From: Microbacterium sp. CGR2
Lineage (GTDB): Bacteria > Actinomycetota > Actinomycetes > Actinomycetales > Microbacteriaceae
Direction of reading: 5' to 3'
Length of the DNA stretch: 64,000 nucleotides
Assembly: GCF_003626735.1 (NCBI RefSeq)
Contig: NZ_RBHX01000001.1
Span: forward strand, 2,604,001-2,668,000
Shown here: in pieces, positions 36,332-46,008 of the stretch
Layout: every line of letters begins with the position of its first letter
How positions within the stretch are numbered: the first letter of the stretch is position 1
Made by a program: the position numbers and the translations under genes
The notes under the pieces: model-generated
Database searches by the model: none
The model's input: the letters and a program-made list of their open reading frames with translations, nothing else
What the model was told of the DNA's origin: nothing

Positions 36332-37837
36332 ATGGCTACTCCTCACCCCCTCACCACGACCGCCAGTGGTGCCGACGTCCGCGTCCGCTTCTGCCCTTCG
36401 CCGACGGGCCTGCCGCATGTCGGCCTGGTGCGCACGGCCCTCTACAACTGGGCGTACGCGCGCCACAACGGCGGCAAGATGGTGTTCCGCATCGAAGACA
36501 CCGACGCCGCGCGCGACAGCGAAGAGAGCTATCGGCAGCTTCTCGACGCGCTCAACTGGCTCAAGATCGATTGGGACGAGGGCGTGGAGGTGGGTGGACC
36601 GAACGCGCCGTACCGTCAATCGGAGCGGCACGCCATCTACCGATCGGTCATCGACAAGCTTCTCGCGAGCGGCGCGCTCTACGAGAGCTTCTCCGACGCG
36701 GCAGAGATCGACGCGCGCAACGAGGCCAACGGCCGGGCCAAGCAGCTCGGCTACGACAACTTCGACCGCGATCTCACCGGCGAGCAGAAAGCGGCGTTCC
36801 GTGCCGAGGGGCGTCAGCCGGCGCTGCGTCTCCGCGTTCCCGACGAAGACCTCACCTACGTCGACCTCATCCGTGGTGAGGTTACTTTCCCGGCCGGTTC
36901 GTTCCCCGACTTCGTCGTCGTGCGCCCGAACGGCGTGCCGCTGTACACGTTCGTGAACCCCGTCGACGACGCGCTCATGGGCATCACTCATGTGCTGCGC
37001 GGTGAAGACCTGATGCCGTCGACGGCACGTCAGCTCGCGCTGTATGCCGCATTGATCGACGCAGACGTCACCACGTTCGTCCCGCGTTTCGCTCACATGC
37101 CGCTGGTGCTGGGGGAGACCGGCAACAAGAAGCTCTCCAAGCGTGACCCGCAGGCCGATCTCTTCCTGCACCGCGACCGCGGCTTCATCCACGAAGGCCT
37201 GCTGAACTACCTCGCGCTGCTCGGATGGTCGATCGGCCCCGATCGCGATGTCTTCTCCCTCGAGGAGTTCACCGCAGCCTTCGACATCGAGAACGTGAAT
37301 GCGAACCCGGCGCGCTTCGACCAGAAGAAGGCCGAATCGATCAACGGCGACCACATCCGGTTGCTCGACGGCAAGGACTTCGCCGAGCGGACGATTCCCT
37401 ATCTCGCCGCGGCCGGACTGTTCGACGAGCCCACGCACGATCAGCTCGTCCTCGCCTTCCGCGTCGCGCCGTTGGTTCAGGAGCGCGTTCAGCTGCTGGG
37501 CGATGTGCCGGGAATGGTCGGCTTCCTCTTCACCGACGACGTGTCCTACGATGCCGACGCGTTGAAGGGTCTCCCGGCGAACGCCGCCGAGGTGCTCGAC
37601 GCCTGCGCCTCCGCGATCGAACCGCTGACCGACTTCACGCCGGAGACGATCCAGGATGCTCTCGCGGCGGCGCTCGTGGAGAAGCTGGAGCTCAAGCCGC
37701 GGATCGCATACGGCCCGCCGCGAGTGGCGATCACCGGCCGACGCATCTCGCCGCCGCTCTTCGAGTCGATGGAGCTGCTCGGCAAGGACGAGTCGCTGCG
37801 TCGACTTCGCGCGCTGTCGACTTTCCTCGCGCGCTGA
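36332..37837 (+). CDS. gltX: Glutamyl-tRNA synthetase
   Basis: A 501-residue class I synthetase. The HIGH-equivalent is [17 protein letters not shown] at the start, and the KMSKS-equivalent is [13 protein letters not shown] (about 268-280). [13 protein letters not shown] and [11 protein letters not shown] are conserved. In actinobacteria without glutaminyl-tRNA synthetase the enzyme also charges tRNA-Gln with glutamate; notably a tRNA-Gln gene lies 100 nt downstream. Length and start are normal. Confidence 0.95.
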   Translation: MATPHPLTTTASGADVRVRFCPSPTGLPHVGLVRTALYNWAYARHNGGKMVFRIEDTDAARDSEESYRQLLDALNWLKIDWDEGVEVGGPNAPYRQSERHAIYRSVIDKLLASGALYESFSDAAEIDARNEANGRAKQLGYDNFDRDLTGEQKAAFRAEGRQPALRLRVPDEDLTYVDLIRGEVTFPAGSFPDFVVVRPNGVPLYTFVNPVDDALMGITHVLRGEDLMPSTARQLALYAALIDADVTTFVPRFAHMPLVLGETGNKKLSKRDPQADLFLHRDRGFIHEGLLNYLALLGWSIGPDRDVFSLEEFTAAFDIENVNANPARFDQKKAESINGDHIRLLDGKDFAERTIPYLAAAGLFDEPTHDQLVLAFRVAPLVQERVQLLGDVPGMVGFLFTDDVSYDADALKGLPANAAEVLDACASAIEPLTDFTPETIQDALAAALVEKLELKPRIAYGPPRVAITGRRISPPLFESMELLGKDESLRRLRALSTFLAR

Positions 37838-37875
37838 TCCGCGGCGCGCCCGGCCGGCGGCGCAGCGCGGCGCTT

Positions 37876-37905
37876 TTGGCGAACAGGCCGCCGGTCGGGT
37901 AAGCT
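37876..37905 (+). promoter_or_regulatory. Candidate promoter of tRNA-Gln
   Basis: TTGGCG (37876-37881) and TAAGCT (37900-37905) with an 18-nt spacer, about 32 nt before the tRNA. Moderate matches; supported mainly by position in the gap between gltX and the tRNA. Confidence 0.4.
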
Positions 37906-37937
37906 TGACTCTCGGTGCGAGGCTCCGGTTTCGCCCT

Positions 37938-38009
37938 TGGGGTATGGTGTAATTGGCAACACGGCGGTTTCTGGTTCCGTTGTTCTTGGTTCGAGTCCAG
38001 GTACCCCAG
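37938..38009 (+). tRNA. tRNA-Gln (anticodon CUG)
   Basis: Full cloverleaf: acceptor TGGGGTA pairs with TACCCCA, discriminator G. D arm around GGTGTAATTGGCAACAC, anticodon loop TTCTGGT with CTG, T arm with TTCGAGT. CCA is encoded at 38010-38012. It is followed by a strong terminator. Confidence 0.95.
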
Positions 38010-38013
38010 CCAG

Positions 38014-38043
38014 ACAAAAACCCCCGCGAGAGCGGGGGTTTTG
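38014..38043 (+). terminator. Terminator after tRNA-Gln
   Basis: CAAAAACCCCCGC, a 4-nt GAGA loop, GCGGGGGTTTTG. G+C stem flanked by an A-run and a T-run, so it works on both strands and may also end the convergent gene at 38060. Confidence 0.9.
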
Positions 38044-38059
38044 TCGTTTCACCTTTCGC

Positions 38060-38863
38060 TCACTCGCACTCGCCGATGAATCCGAGATAGCAGACGGCCT
38101 CGTGGGTGACCGCCGGCGCGTGATCGTTGTTCGACACCTCGCGGGTGGCCAGCTCAGGCGTCCGAGCGAGGCTGCCGTAGTCGCCGAGAGTGGCCACGTA
38201 AGATCCTGGCTCGTCCAGCGCCCTCATCTCGTCGATTGCAGCGAGGTAGTCCTTGCACAGAGTCGCTGCCGTCTCGGTGAGTTCGACTCCGCTGCAGGTC
38301 GCGTCGTACTGAGCCGCCATCAGGCTGATGCAATCGGTCCAATCCTGATCGACCGTGCAGGGATTCACGGCGTCCATGGTGACGTCGTAGCGTCCCGTCT
38401 CGTACTGCTCGCTGTGAAAGGTCTCCGGCTTCTCAGGGACGTCGACCTTCGTCCAGTGGCGTGCCGTCGTCACGGCGAAGACGACGACGATCGCCGCGAT
38501 GAGCAGCAGCGCCCCGAGGACGGAGAGCGTCACCCACAGCCCGACGTTTCGCTTCTTCCCGTCGGTCTCCTGGGTGGCTTGCGGAGCCTGCTCCGGGCTC
38601 GCCGGCAGCAGACGCGACAGGTCGTGATCGCCCCATGGTGCGTCCGCCCCGGCTGCGGGCGGTGCTGGTGCCTGGGACTGAGCGGCGGGCGTCACCATCT
38701 GTCCGGCCGCTGCCGTCGTGAGCCAGTAGGTGTACCAGCTCTGCGTCGACGCCGGGTCCGCAAGCACCGATTGTGCATCGGCGTCCGTCAGATCGAGACC
38801 GAGAGACGAGCGACCGTCCGCGCTGACAAGGGCTGAGCGGAACTCTTCGATCGACAGGGCCAT
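38060..38863 (-). CDS. Hypothetical single-pass membrane protein
   Basis: A 267-residue protein. The N-terminal part (about 1-45) looks like a small helical domain, and then a proline/alanine-rich linker follows. One membrane helix at about 108-130 and a C-terminal extracytoplasmic region with several cysteines (NPCTVDQDWTDC, ATCSGVEL, TLCKDY, EAVCYLGFIGEC) probably paired as disulfides complete it. No known family. The ATG at 38863 is used; an ATG 12 nt earlier is possible. It is divergent from the frameshifted MFS gene. Confidence 0.65.
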   Translation of the reverse strand: MALSIEEFRSALVSADGRSSLGLDLTDADAQSVLADPASTQSWYTYWLTTAAAGQMVTPAAQSQAPAPPAAGADAPWGDHDLSRLLPASPEQAPQATQETDGKKRNVGLWVTLSVLGALLLIAAIVVVFAVTTARHWTKVDVPEKPETFHSEQYETGRYDVTMDAVNPCTVDQDWTDCISLMAAQYDATCSGVELTETAATLCKDYLAAIDEMRALDEPGSYVATLGDYGSLARTPELATREVSNNDHAPAVTHEAVCYLGFIGECE

Positions 38864-38960
38864 GGTCAGGATCATGGCAGAACAGGCGCGGCGGAGACAA
38901 TCGCCGCCAAGTGATGCCGCACGGCGAAGCGATGTCCGAGGCATGCGGGAGAATATCGGG

Positions 38961-40258
38961 GTGTCAGGTATGAAGGCGTTCTGGAATGCGCTCCCCACCG
39001 AAGGTCGATGGCTGCTTTCCACCGTCGCGGTACAGACTCTCGGGCGAGGTCTCACGCTGCCGTTCACGATCATCTATCTCCACGAGGTCCGCGGGTTCGA
39101 CCTCGGCATCTCCGGAGCGCTGATGAGTCTCATCGCCATCACCGGCCTGATCGTCACCGGCCCCGGCGGGACATTGATCGATCGCTACGGTGCTCGGCGC
39201 ATCCTGATCGCCGGGCTCCTCGCGATGATCGCCGGGTGCGCGCTCCTGGCCTTCGCCACGCATCCGGCTGTCGCGGCCGTCGCGGTGATGCTGATCGGGG
39301 TGAACTTCGGTGTCTCCTGGCCCGGCCTGAACGCCTTGATCGCCAGCGTCGTCGACGGCGATATCCGGCAGCAGTACTTCGGCATCAACTTCGCGCTGGT
39401 GAACCTCGGCATCGGCGTCGGCGGAGTGGTCGGGGGGTTCTTCGTCGACGTGGACGATCCCGGAACCTTCACCACGATCTTCCTGGTCGACGCCGTCAGC
39501 TGCCTGATCCCGCTGGCGCTGCTGCTCGGACCGCTGCGTCGCGTGCGCACCCAGCCAGACGCCGACGACACCTCCGAGGAGCTCGGCGGGTATCGCGACA
39601 TACTGCGCCGACCCGCGGTGCTCTGGTTGACTCTCCTCACCTTCCTGTCGGTGTTCATCGGATACGGGCAGATGGAGGCGGGTTTTCCGCCTACGCGCGG
39701 CAGGTGGCCGAGGTCTCCACGCAGGTGGTCGGGATCGCCTTCGCCGTGAACACCGTCGTCATCGTGCTTCTGCAGTTCGCCGTCCTGCGACTCATCTCGG
39801 GAAAGAGGCGGACCCGAGTGATGCAGGTGATGGCTCTCATCTGGGCTCTCTCGTGGGTGCTGCTGGGCGCTGCCGGTCTGCTTCCGGCGTCGCTTGTGGC
39901 CGCCATCGGCGTGATCGCCTACATGGGCGTCTTCGCGTTCGGTGAAACGATGCTGCAGCCGACGGTGCCGGCGATGTACAACGATCTGGCTTCTGACCGG
40001 ACGCGTGGTCGCTACAACGCGATCAATTCCGCCGCGTTCCAAGGCGGAGCGATCGCCGGACCCCTGGTCGCCGGAGTGATGCTCGGCGAAGGACTGGACA
40101 GCTGGTTCATCGGCGTCATGATCGTGGGGAGCGTCGCGGTGGGCGGACTTGCGATGGTGCTGGAACGGGTGGTCACGGCCGACGTCAACGGTGTGAAGAA
40201 TGACGAGCCGACACCGAACGTCGCCCCTGCCGCCGCGCCGGTCGCACCAGGCGATTAG
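38961..40258 (+). pseudogene. MFS transporter, frameshifted
   Basis: Two frames together encode an MFS protein of about 432 residues. The first frame carries helices 1-7, with GGTLIDRYGARRILIAG as the helix 2-3 motif, and the second carries helices 8-12 (VVGIAFAVNTVVIVLLQFAV; AYMGVFAFGETMLQPTVPAM). The break is at the T-run 39683-39686 (GGGTTTTCCGCC); one extra base there would join them as AGF-x-AYARQV. The GTG at 38961 has GGGAGAA 7-8 nt upstream and is preferred over ATGs at 38943 and 38970. Either a recent mutation or a homopolymer read error. Confidence 0.8.
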
Positions 40259-40372
40259 CACGCCCGAGACCGCTGCGCCACTCCCTTTCCACGGCTCTCC
40301 GACCACGGCATTCTCCAAGAGAGCGGTCTGCGACACGAGTCGACGCGCGTTCGAAACGAGGAGGACCGACGA

Positions 40373-41386
40373 ATGGCGGCATTGACTCGGGTGGTACCCG
40401 GCGAGGATCCCGGCTTCCGGCGACGGCGCTCAGGATCCGGTTTCCGATACCTCGACCACCAGGACGTACCAGCGCCTGAGGCGGATCGAGAACGGATCCG
40501 CGACCTCGCGATCCCGCCGGCCTGGACCGATGTCTGGATCGCCACCGACCCGTTGGCGCACATCCAGGCGGTCGGTGTCGACGGTGCCGGTCGGAAGCAG
40601 TACCTTTATCACCCGTTGTGGAGTGTGTCTCGCGACCGACGGAAGTTCGCGCGCGCGCTCGATCTCGCCGCAGCGCTTCCCAGCGCTCGCGCCCAGGTGA
40701 CCCGCACGCTGCGCGAGGAGGGGCAGACAAAGGACCGCGCGCTCGCGATCGCGTTCCGGTTGCTCGACGACGCCGCGCTCCGCATCGGGTCCGATCGCTA
40801 TCTCGTCCGGCATGGCAGTCGTGGTCTCACGACGCTGCGCCGTCGTGATGTCCGGGTCGAGGGAAGCGACCTGGCGCTGTCCTTCCCCGCCAAGAGCGGG
40901 CGCACGGCGTCGATCGAGATCACCGACGAGTCGCTCGCGGAAGCACTCGCAGAGTTCGCCGTCGGTGCGCCCCGCGCTTTCCTACTGGCTTATCGAAAAG
41001 GTCGCCGGCGGGTCCGGATCACACCGGCAGAGGTGAACACGTACATTCGCGACATCACGGGCGCGTCGTTCTCGGCGAAGGACTTTCGAACGTTGCACGG
41101 AACGATCCTCGCGGCCGATGCGCTCGCCCGCATCGGCCGACTCGACAGTCGCGGTGAGCGGAATCAGGCGGAGCGGCTGGCCGTCCAGGCCGCTGCGGCG
41201 GCGCTCGGCAACACCACGGCGGTCGCGCGGGGCAGCTACATCGACCCGCGCGTGTTCCGTCTGTACTCACGCGGAAAGACCATGGACCTGACCGTGACGC
41301 CGGAAACGGCGATCCGTCGGCTGCTCGGCGGCCCGGAGAAGATCGGCAAGGTGGACGGGAACTCGGCCACCCGCCGAAGCGGATGA
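40373..41386 (+). CDS. DNA topoisomerase IB
   Basis: A 337-residue poxvirus-type topoisomerase IB, which relaxes supercoils through a 3'-phosphotyrosyl link. The N-terminal domain contains GSGFRYLD and IPPAWTDVWI. The catalytic domain contains RIGSDRYLVRHGSRGLTTLR and ITGASFSAKDFRTLHGT. The nucleophile tyrosine is in NTTAVARGSYIDPRVF (about residue 303). The ATG at 40373 has GAGGAGG upstream. The 114 nt before it hold no other feature. Confidence 0.93.
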   Translation: MAALTRVVPGEDPGFRRRRSGSGFRYLDHQDVPAPEADRERIRDLAIPPAWTDVWIATDPLAHIQAVGVDGAGRKQYLYHPLWSVSRDRRKFARALDLAAALPSARAQVTRTLREEGQTKDRALAIAFRLLDDAALRIGSDRYLVRHGSRGLTTLRRRDVRVEGSDLALSFPAKSGRTASIEITDESLAEALAEFAVGAPRAFLLAYRKGRRRVRITPAEVNTYIRDITGASFSAKDFRTLHGTILAADALARIGRLDSRGERNQAERLAVQAAAAALGNTTAVARGSYIDPRVFRLYSRGKTMDLTVTPETAIRRLLGGPEKIGKVDGNSATRRSG

Positions 41387-41447
41387 CTGTCGCTCCTGCG
41401 TCATCGTCGATGACGGCACGTCGGCATCCGAATGGGAGGATGGATCC

Positions 41448-43937
41448 ATGCACACCGCCAATCTGAGCCGAGACGAGACCGCGGCGCGATCCGCAGCGGT
41501 CACCGTGCACGGTATCCGTGTCGAACTCGATCTGACCGGAGCCCCGGAGCGTGCGCGCACCGGATTCCCCACCACGACGACCCTCGAGTTCGACGCCACC
41601 ACCGACGCGACCTGGATCGACTTCATCGGGGAGGGCGTACACCGCGTCGTCGTGAACGGCGTCGACCAGGACGTGAACTATGACGGTGCGCGCATCCGAC
41701 TCTCGGGGCTTGCGGCCACCAACGTGGTCCGAGTGGAGGCGGTCGGAGCCTACAGCCGCACCGGCGAGGGGCTTCATCGGTTCCACGATCCGGCAGACGA
41801 CGCGACCTACCTCTACACGCAGTACGAGCCTGCGGACGCACGCCGAGTCATGGCATGTTTCGAACAGCCCGACATGAAAGCCGCGTACACGTTCGTGGTC
41901 GACGCGCCTTCCGGATGGGAGGTCTTGTCGAACCAGGGCGCGGAGCGAGTCGACGTCGGGGTCGGAGTGCAACGAGTCGAATTCGCCCCCACCCTGCCGA
42001 TCTCCAGCTATATCACCGCCGTCGCCGCGGGACCCTACGCACGGGTCACGGGTGAATGGCAGCGCGGAGACCAGAGCATCGCGCTCGGACTGTTCGCGCG
42101 CCGCTCTCTGGCGCAGTACATGGAATCCGAGGAGATCCTGGACGTCACTCGCCAGGGTCTCGACTTCTTCACCGAGGCCTTCGCCTACCCGTACCCCTGG
42201 GGGAAGTACGACCAGATCTTCGTCCCCGAGTACAACCTCGGGGCTATGGAGAACCCGGGCCTGGTGACCTTCACCGAGGCGTACCTCTCGCGAGGCGCAG
42301 CGACCGATGCGCAGCGAGCCGCCAGGGCGAACACGGTCCTGCACGAGATGGCGCACATGTGGTTCGGCGACCTCGTCACGATGAAGTGGTGGGACGATCT
42401 CTGGCTCAAGGAGTCCTTTGCGGACTACATGGGCGCGCACGCGTCCGCCGTGGCCACGCGGTTCCACGACGCGTGGGTCAAGTTCGCCGCCAACCGCAAG
42501 GCGTGGGCGTATCAGCAGGACCAGTTGCCCACGACGCACCCGATCGTCGCCGACATCGCCGACCTCGAAGCCGCGAAACTCAACTTCGACGGCATCACGT
42601 ACGCCAAGGGGGCGGCCGTGTTGAAGCAGCTCGTCGCCTTCGTCGGTGACGACGCGTTCTTCGAAGGTGCCCGCCGGTATTTCGCCGCGAATGCCTTCGG
42701 CAACACCACGCTGGAGGACTTCCTGGTCGAGCTGAGCGCTGTCTCGGGCCGGGACATGAGTGACTGGTCGCAAGCATGGCTGCAGACCTCCGGTGTGTCA
42801 GCGCTCTGGATGGAGACGGATGCGGAGGGGCAGAGGTTCCTGATGCAGACGGATCCGCGGCCGCATCGTCTTCGCATCGGTCTCTACGACCGTGTCGAGG
42901 GCCGGGTGGTTCGCCGCGAGCAGATCGAGCAGGACGTCATCGACGAGCGCACGCCTGTGGACCTCCCATCTGCGGACCTCGTGCTTCTCAACGACGACGA
43001 CCTGACGTACGTGAAGGCACGTCTCGACGAGCGTTCGCTCGACACCGTGGAGCAGTCTCTCTCGTCGATCGAGGATCCGCTGGCCAGGGCGCTCGTCTGG
43101 TCGTCGCTGTGGAACGCGACGCGAGACGGTGAGTTCGACGTGACGCGTTACCTCTCGATCGTGCGCGAGCATGCGCCGGCAGAACCCAACATCGGGCTCC
43201 TCGCCGGCATCCTGGCCAACGCGTCGTTCGCGCTTCGGCATTTCCTCGATGGCGCGCGCCGTGCTGACGAGCAATCGCGCTGGACCGAGACGGCGTGGAG
43301 CGCATTGCAGGCTGCGGAGGCGGGCGGCGACGCGCAACTCTCGTGGGCGAGGGCGCTGGCGACGGCATCCGCTCACGATGACGCGCGGCACGTCGAGGTG
43401 CGGGCAATGCTGGACGGCTCGGTTCCGGACGGCCTCGTCGTCGACCCGGATCTGCGTTGGCAGCTGCTCACGGCACTCGTGACCCGGGGGCACGCCGATG
43501 CCGCGGATATCGCCGCTGAGCAGGAGCGAGATGACACCGGTGACGGTCACACGGCAGCGCGGCGCGCACTCGCGTCTCGTCCGGATGCCCCGGTACGCCG
43601 GGCGGCATGGGATGCCGCATGGAATGACGACTCGCTCAGCAACGATCAGCTGGGGGCGGAGATCGCCGGCTTCCGCGCGGGCGGACGCCGCGACCTCATC
43701 GAGGCGTTCGACGAGGACTACTTCGCGCGGCTCACGACGACGTGGCGGGCGCGCAGCATCGAGATCGCCAAGCGCCTCGTCGTCGGCATGTTCCCTGCGA
43801 CGGACTCGTTGACGCTCGTCGACGGTTGGCTCGCGGCGAATGAGGACGCGCCGTCGGCCCTCCGTCGCCTCGTCGTCGAGCAGCGCGACCATCTCGCGCG
43901 CGATCTTCGGGTGCGGAGCCTCTCGACCGCGAGCTGA
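41448..43937 (+). CDS. pepN: Aminopeptidase N (M1 family)
   Basis: An 829-residue zinc aminopeptidase that removes N-terminal residues from peptides in the cytoplasm. The substrate motif is NLGAMENPGLVTF (about 263-275), and the zinc site is HEMAHMWFGD followed by LKESFADYMG, where the second glutamate is a ligand. The C-terminal helical domain is complete (ends RDLRVRSLSTAS). Length and order fit actinobacterial PepN. The ATG at 41448 follows GGGAGGAT. Confidence 0.95.
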   Translation: MHTANLSRDETAARSAAVTVHGIRVELDLTGAPERARTGFPTTTTLEFDATTDATWIDFIGEGVHRVVVNGVDQDVNYDGARIRLSGLAATNVVRVEAVGAYSRTGEGLHRFHDPADDATYLYTQYEPADARRVMACFEQPDMKAAYTFVVDAPSGWEVLSNQGAERVDVGVGVQRVEFAPTLPISSYITAVAAGPYARVTGEWQRGDQSIALGLFARRSLAQYMESEEILDVTRQGLDFFTEAFAYPYPWGKYDQIFVPEYNLGAMENPGLVTFTEAYLSRGAATDAQRAARANTVLHEMAHMWFGDLVTMKWWDDLWLKESFADYMGAHASAVATRFHDAWVKFAANRKAWAYQQDQLPTTHPIVADIADLEAAKLNFDGITYAKGAAVLKQLVAFVGDDAFFEGARRYFAANAFGNTTLEDFLVELSAVSGRDMSDWSQAWLQTSGVSALWMETDAEGQRFLMQTDPRPHRLRIGLYDRVEGRVVRREQIEQDVIDERTPVDLPSADLVLLNDDDLTYVKARLDERSLDTVEQSLSSIEDPLARALVWSSLWNATRDGEFDVTRYLSIVREHAPAEPNIGLLAGILANASFALRHFLDGARRADEQSRWTETAWSALQAAEAGGDAQLSWARALATASAHDDARHVEVRAMLDGSVPDGLVVDPDLRWQLLTALVTRGHADAADIAAEQERDDTGDGHTAARRALASRPDAPVRRAAWDAAWNDDSLSNDQLGAEIAGFRAGGRRDLIEAFDEDYFARLTTTWRARSIEIAKRLVVGMFPATDSLTLVDGWLAANEDAPSALRRLVVEQRDHLARDLRVRSLSTAS

Positions 43938-43967
43938 CTCCGGGGAGAAGTCGGCGCGGGGACGGCC

Positions 43968-44606
43968 TCAGAGCTCGAGAGAGTCGCCGGCCTCGAGGAC
44001 GAGGAACTCCCCGCCGCCCTGTTCGGTGGCCCACTGGAGACGCTGCCGATGCATGTTCTTGCCGACGTCGGACAGGGTCATGTCGTGTGTCCCGAATGCG
44101 CGGCGCGGCCGCACGGCGAGCACGTAGTCGATGGCCTCACCGATCTTCAGCCACGGCGCACCCAGCGGCGCCGCGAGAGTGTCTACCTCGACCCCCTCTG
44201 GGACGGCATACGAGTCGCCTGGATAGTAGAGCACCCCGTTGACGAGGACGCCGACATTCTCCACGATCGGCAGCGACGAGTGGATGACTTCGTGCGTGCC
44301 ACCGAAGAAGCGGACGGTGAAACCTCCGACATCGATGGTCTCGCCGGGAGCGACCACCGTGATCGGGTAACCTTCGGCGGCCCGTGCCACACCGGCGGGC
44401 GCGAAGATCGCCGTGCCAGGAGCTTCCTGGAGAATTCGGTCGAGCTGCTCCGGTGTCCAGTGGTCCGGATGCTCGTGCGTGATGATCACACCGACGAGAG
44501 TTGCGAGATCTTTCGGGGGAGTGGTGAACGATCCCGGATCGATCAGGAGAGTCTCGCCGTCGTCGTCGATGCGGAGGGCGGCATGTTCGAACTTTGTCAC
44601 GCGCAT
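43968..44606 (-). CDS. Metallo-beta-lactamase fold hydrolase (UlaG-like)
   Basis: A 212-residue MBL-fold protein. Metal motif THEHPDHW (HxHxDH), the earlier LLIDPGSF, the later FFGGTHEVIHS and YYPGDSYAVPEG, and GTHDMTLSD near the end match the RNA-processing/UlaG-like group that hydrolyses phosphoester or lactone bonds. The substrate is unknown. It is convergent with pepN and divergent from tRNA-Glu. Confidence 0.88.
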   Translation of the reverse strand: MRVTKFEHAALRIDDDGETLLIDPGSFTTPPKDLATLVGVIITHEHPDHWTPEQLDRILQEAPGTAIFAPAGVARAAEGYPITVVAPGETIDVGGFTVRFFGGTHEVIHSSLPIVENVGVLVNGVLYYPGDSYAVPEGVEVDTLAAPLGAPWLKIGEAIDYVLAVRPRRAFGTHDMTLSDVGKNMHRQRLQWATEQGGGEFLVLEAGDSLEL

Positions 44607-44690
44607 GAGTCGAGTCAACTCCTTCCGACGCCTGCGGGCAAACGCTCTTTCGTGCGCCACGCCCGAGTGTTGGGCATGCTCGGCCCGATT

Positions 44691-44719
44691 TTGCGGAGCG
44701 ATAATCGTCATGGCATACT
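44691..44719 (+). promoter_or_regulatory. Candidate promoter of tRNA-Glu
   Basis: TTGCGG (44691-44696), 17-nt spacer, CATACT (44714-44719), with the tRNA starting 36 nt after the -10. Spacing is ideal and hexamers are fair. Confidence 0.45.
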
Positions 44720-44755
44720 TGAACGGTTGTCGCGCGACGGAAACGTCCGCAAGAC

Positions 44756-44828
44756 GGCCCCATCGTATAGCGGCCTAGTACGCTGCCCTCTCACGGCGGT
44801 AACGCGGGTTCGAATCCCGCTGGGGTCA
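44756..44828 (+). tRNA. tRNA-Glu (anticodon CUC)
   Basis: Acceptor GGCCCCA pairs with TGGGGTC (one G-U), discriminator A. D arm TATAGCGGCCTAGTACG, anticodon loop CCTCTCA with CTC, T arm CGCGG-GTTCGAAT-CCCGC region. CCA is not encoded. It is followed directly by a terminator. Confidence 0.95.
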
Positions 44829-44838
44829 CACGACACCA

Positions 44839-44866
44839 GAAAGCCCCCGGTCACCCGGGGGCTTTC
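44839..44866 (+). terminator. Terminator after tRNA-Glu
   Basis: GAAAGCCCCCGG and CCGGGGGCTTTC, an exact 12-bp inverted repeat with a 4-nt loop, then TTCTT. It sits between the tRNA and the convergent DUF4349 gene and probably ends both. Confidence 0.9.
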
Positions 44867-44892
44867 TTCGTATCCGCAGGATCGTCCTCGCT

Positions 44893-46008
44893 TCAGCCGG
44901 CCTCCGCATCCGAGTGTCGCGGCACAGCACGCCGTGCGCGGCGGGCTCGCCGCACGAGCCAGATGACGAGTGCCACGGCTCCGGCGATGACGAGCCAGGG
45001 GAGGACGAAGCCGAGCGCGATCACGAGCGCGTTCAGGGAGACCACGAGTCCATTCCAGCCCGCCAGGAGCCCGTCACTGAAACCTGCAGGATCTGCCGCC
45101 GTCGGCGCTGCGCTTCGCGTCAGATCCACTTGCAGAGTCGACATCGCGACCTGATCTTCGAGTGCGGCGAGCTGCTGCTCGTAGGACTCGAGCTGCGCCT
45201 GGCGCTCGGTCAGAGCGACCTCCGCTTCGATCAACTCGGACACGCTCCCGGACTGTGCCATCAGTGCGGTGAGACGTTCCACGGAGGCTCGTGTGGCGTC
45301 GGCGCGAGCGCGCAGGTCGATCGCGACGGACGTCACGTCCTGCCTTGAGATCGACGAGGACAGCACCTCACCGGACTCGCCCAGCGCCGTGATCGCGTCG
45401 GGAAGATCGTCCGACGGGATCCGAACGGTGATCCGTCCGTAGTCCGAGTCGACCGGGGCGGCGGGCATCGAGTCGGACGCCTCGTCCGAAACCGTCGCGC
45501 GCCCCACCTCCACGGATTCGACGTAGCCCCCCCGGTCCTCCGCCAGCTGAGTGATCGCTGCCGTGGCGGCCTGGACATCGTCGACCTGGAGCGTGGCGTT
45601 GGCAGTGGCGATGATCTCGCGCGAGCTCTCGTCGATGTCTGTGGTGACCTGTCCCGATGAGTCGGCGGATTCCGCGCCGGCGGCCCCAGGGGCGATCTCC
45701 GCGCTGGTGTCTGCGGGGCCTCCTCCGGACATGTCGACGCTCTCTGCGGTCGACGAGGCCGAACCGCCGCCCATGACACCCAGGATCGGCGGTGTCACCA
45801 GAACGCCCACCACGAAGGCGGCTGCGACGCCGAGGCCGGTGAACCACCGTCGGCGGCGCCTGCGTGCGCGGTCGCCGGCAGCACGAACGGGGGCGCGCTC
45901 GGCGGCGATCTGTGCGAACACCGCCGTCTCGATGCGTTCGATGGTGTCGTCCGGCAGCTCGGGCAACTCGTCGGTGCGGGCCCGGTTGTCGCTGGTCTTG
46001 TCGTTCAT
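44893..46008 (-). CDS. DUF4349 membrane protein, coupled to an ECF sigma factor
   Basis: A 371-residue protein. The cytoplasmic N-terminus (about 1-58) is followed by a membrane helix (60-80), a low-complexity Ser/Gly/Asp region, then the DUF4349 domain (about 125-330) with two subdomains (AQLAEDRGGYVESVEV; YGRITVRIPSDDL) and a coiled coil (LTERQAQLESYEQQLAALE). A second membrane helix is near 325-350, and the C-terminus is basic. The ATG overlaps the sigma factor TGA. The cytoplasmic part may act as an anti-sigma region, which is inferred from position only. Confidence 0.85.
   Translation of the reverse strand: MNDKTSDNRARTDELPELPDDTIERIETAVFAQIAAERAPVRAAGDRARRRRRRWFTGLGVAAAFVVGVLVTPPILGVMGGGSASSTAESVDMSGGGPADTSAEIAPGAAGAESADSSGQVTTDIDESSREIIATANATLQVDDVQAATAAITQLAEDRGGYVESVEVGRATVSDEASDSMPAAPVDSDYGRITVRIPSDDLPDAITALGESGEVLSSSISRQDVTSVAIDLRARADATRASVERLTALMAQSGSVSELIEAEVALTERQAQLESYEQQLAALEDQVAMSTLQVDLTRSAAPTAADPAGFSDGLLAGWNGLVVSLNALVIALGFVLPWLVIAGAVALVIWLVRRARRARRAVPRHSDAEAG

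Noticed and set aside
41055..42773. Minus-strand frame opposite topoisomerase IB and pepN
   Set aside because: Antisense of catalytic regions of both genes; no ribosome binding site or domain.
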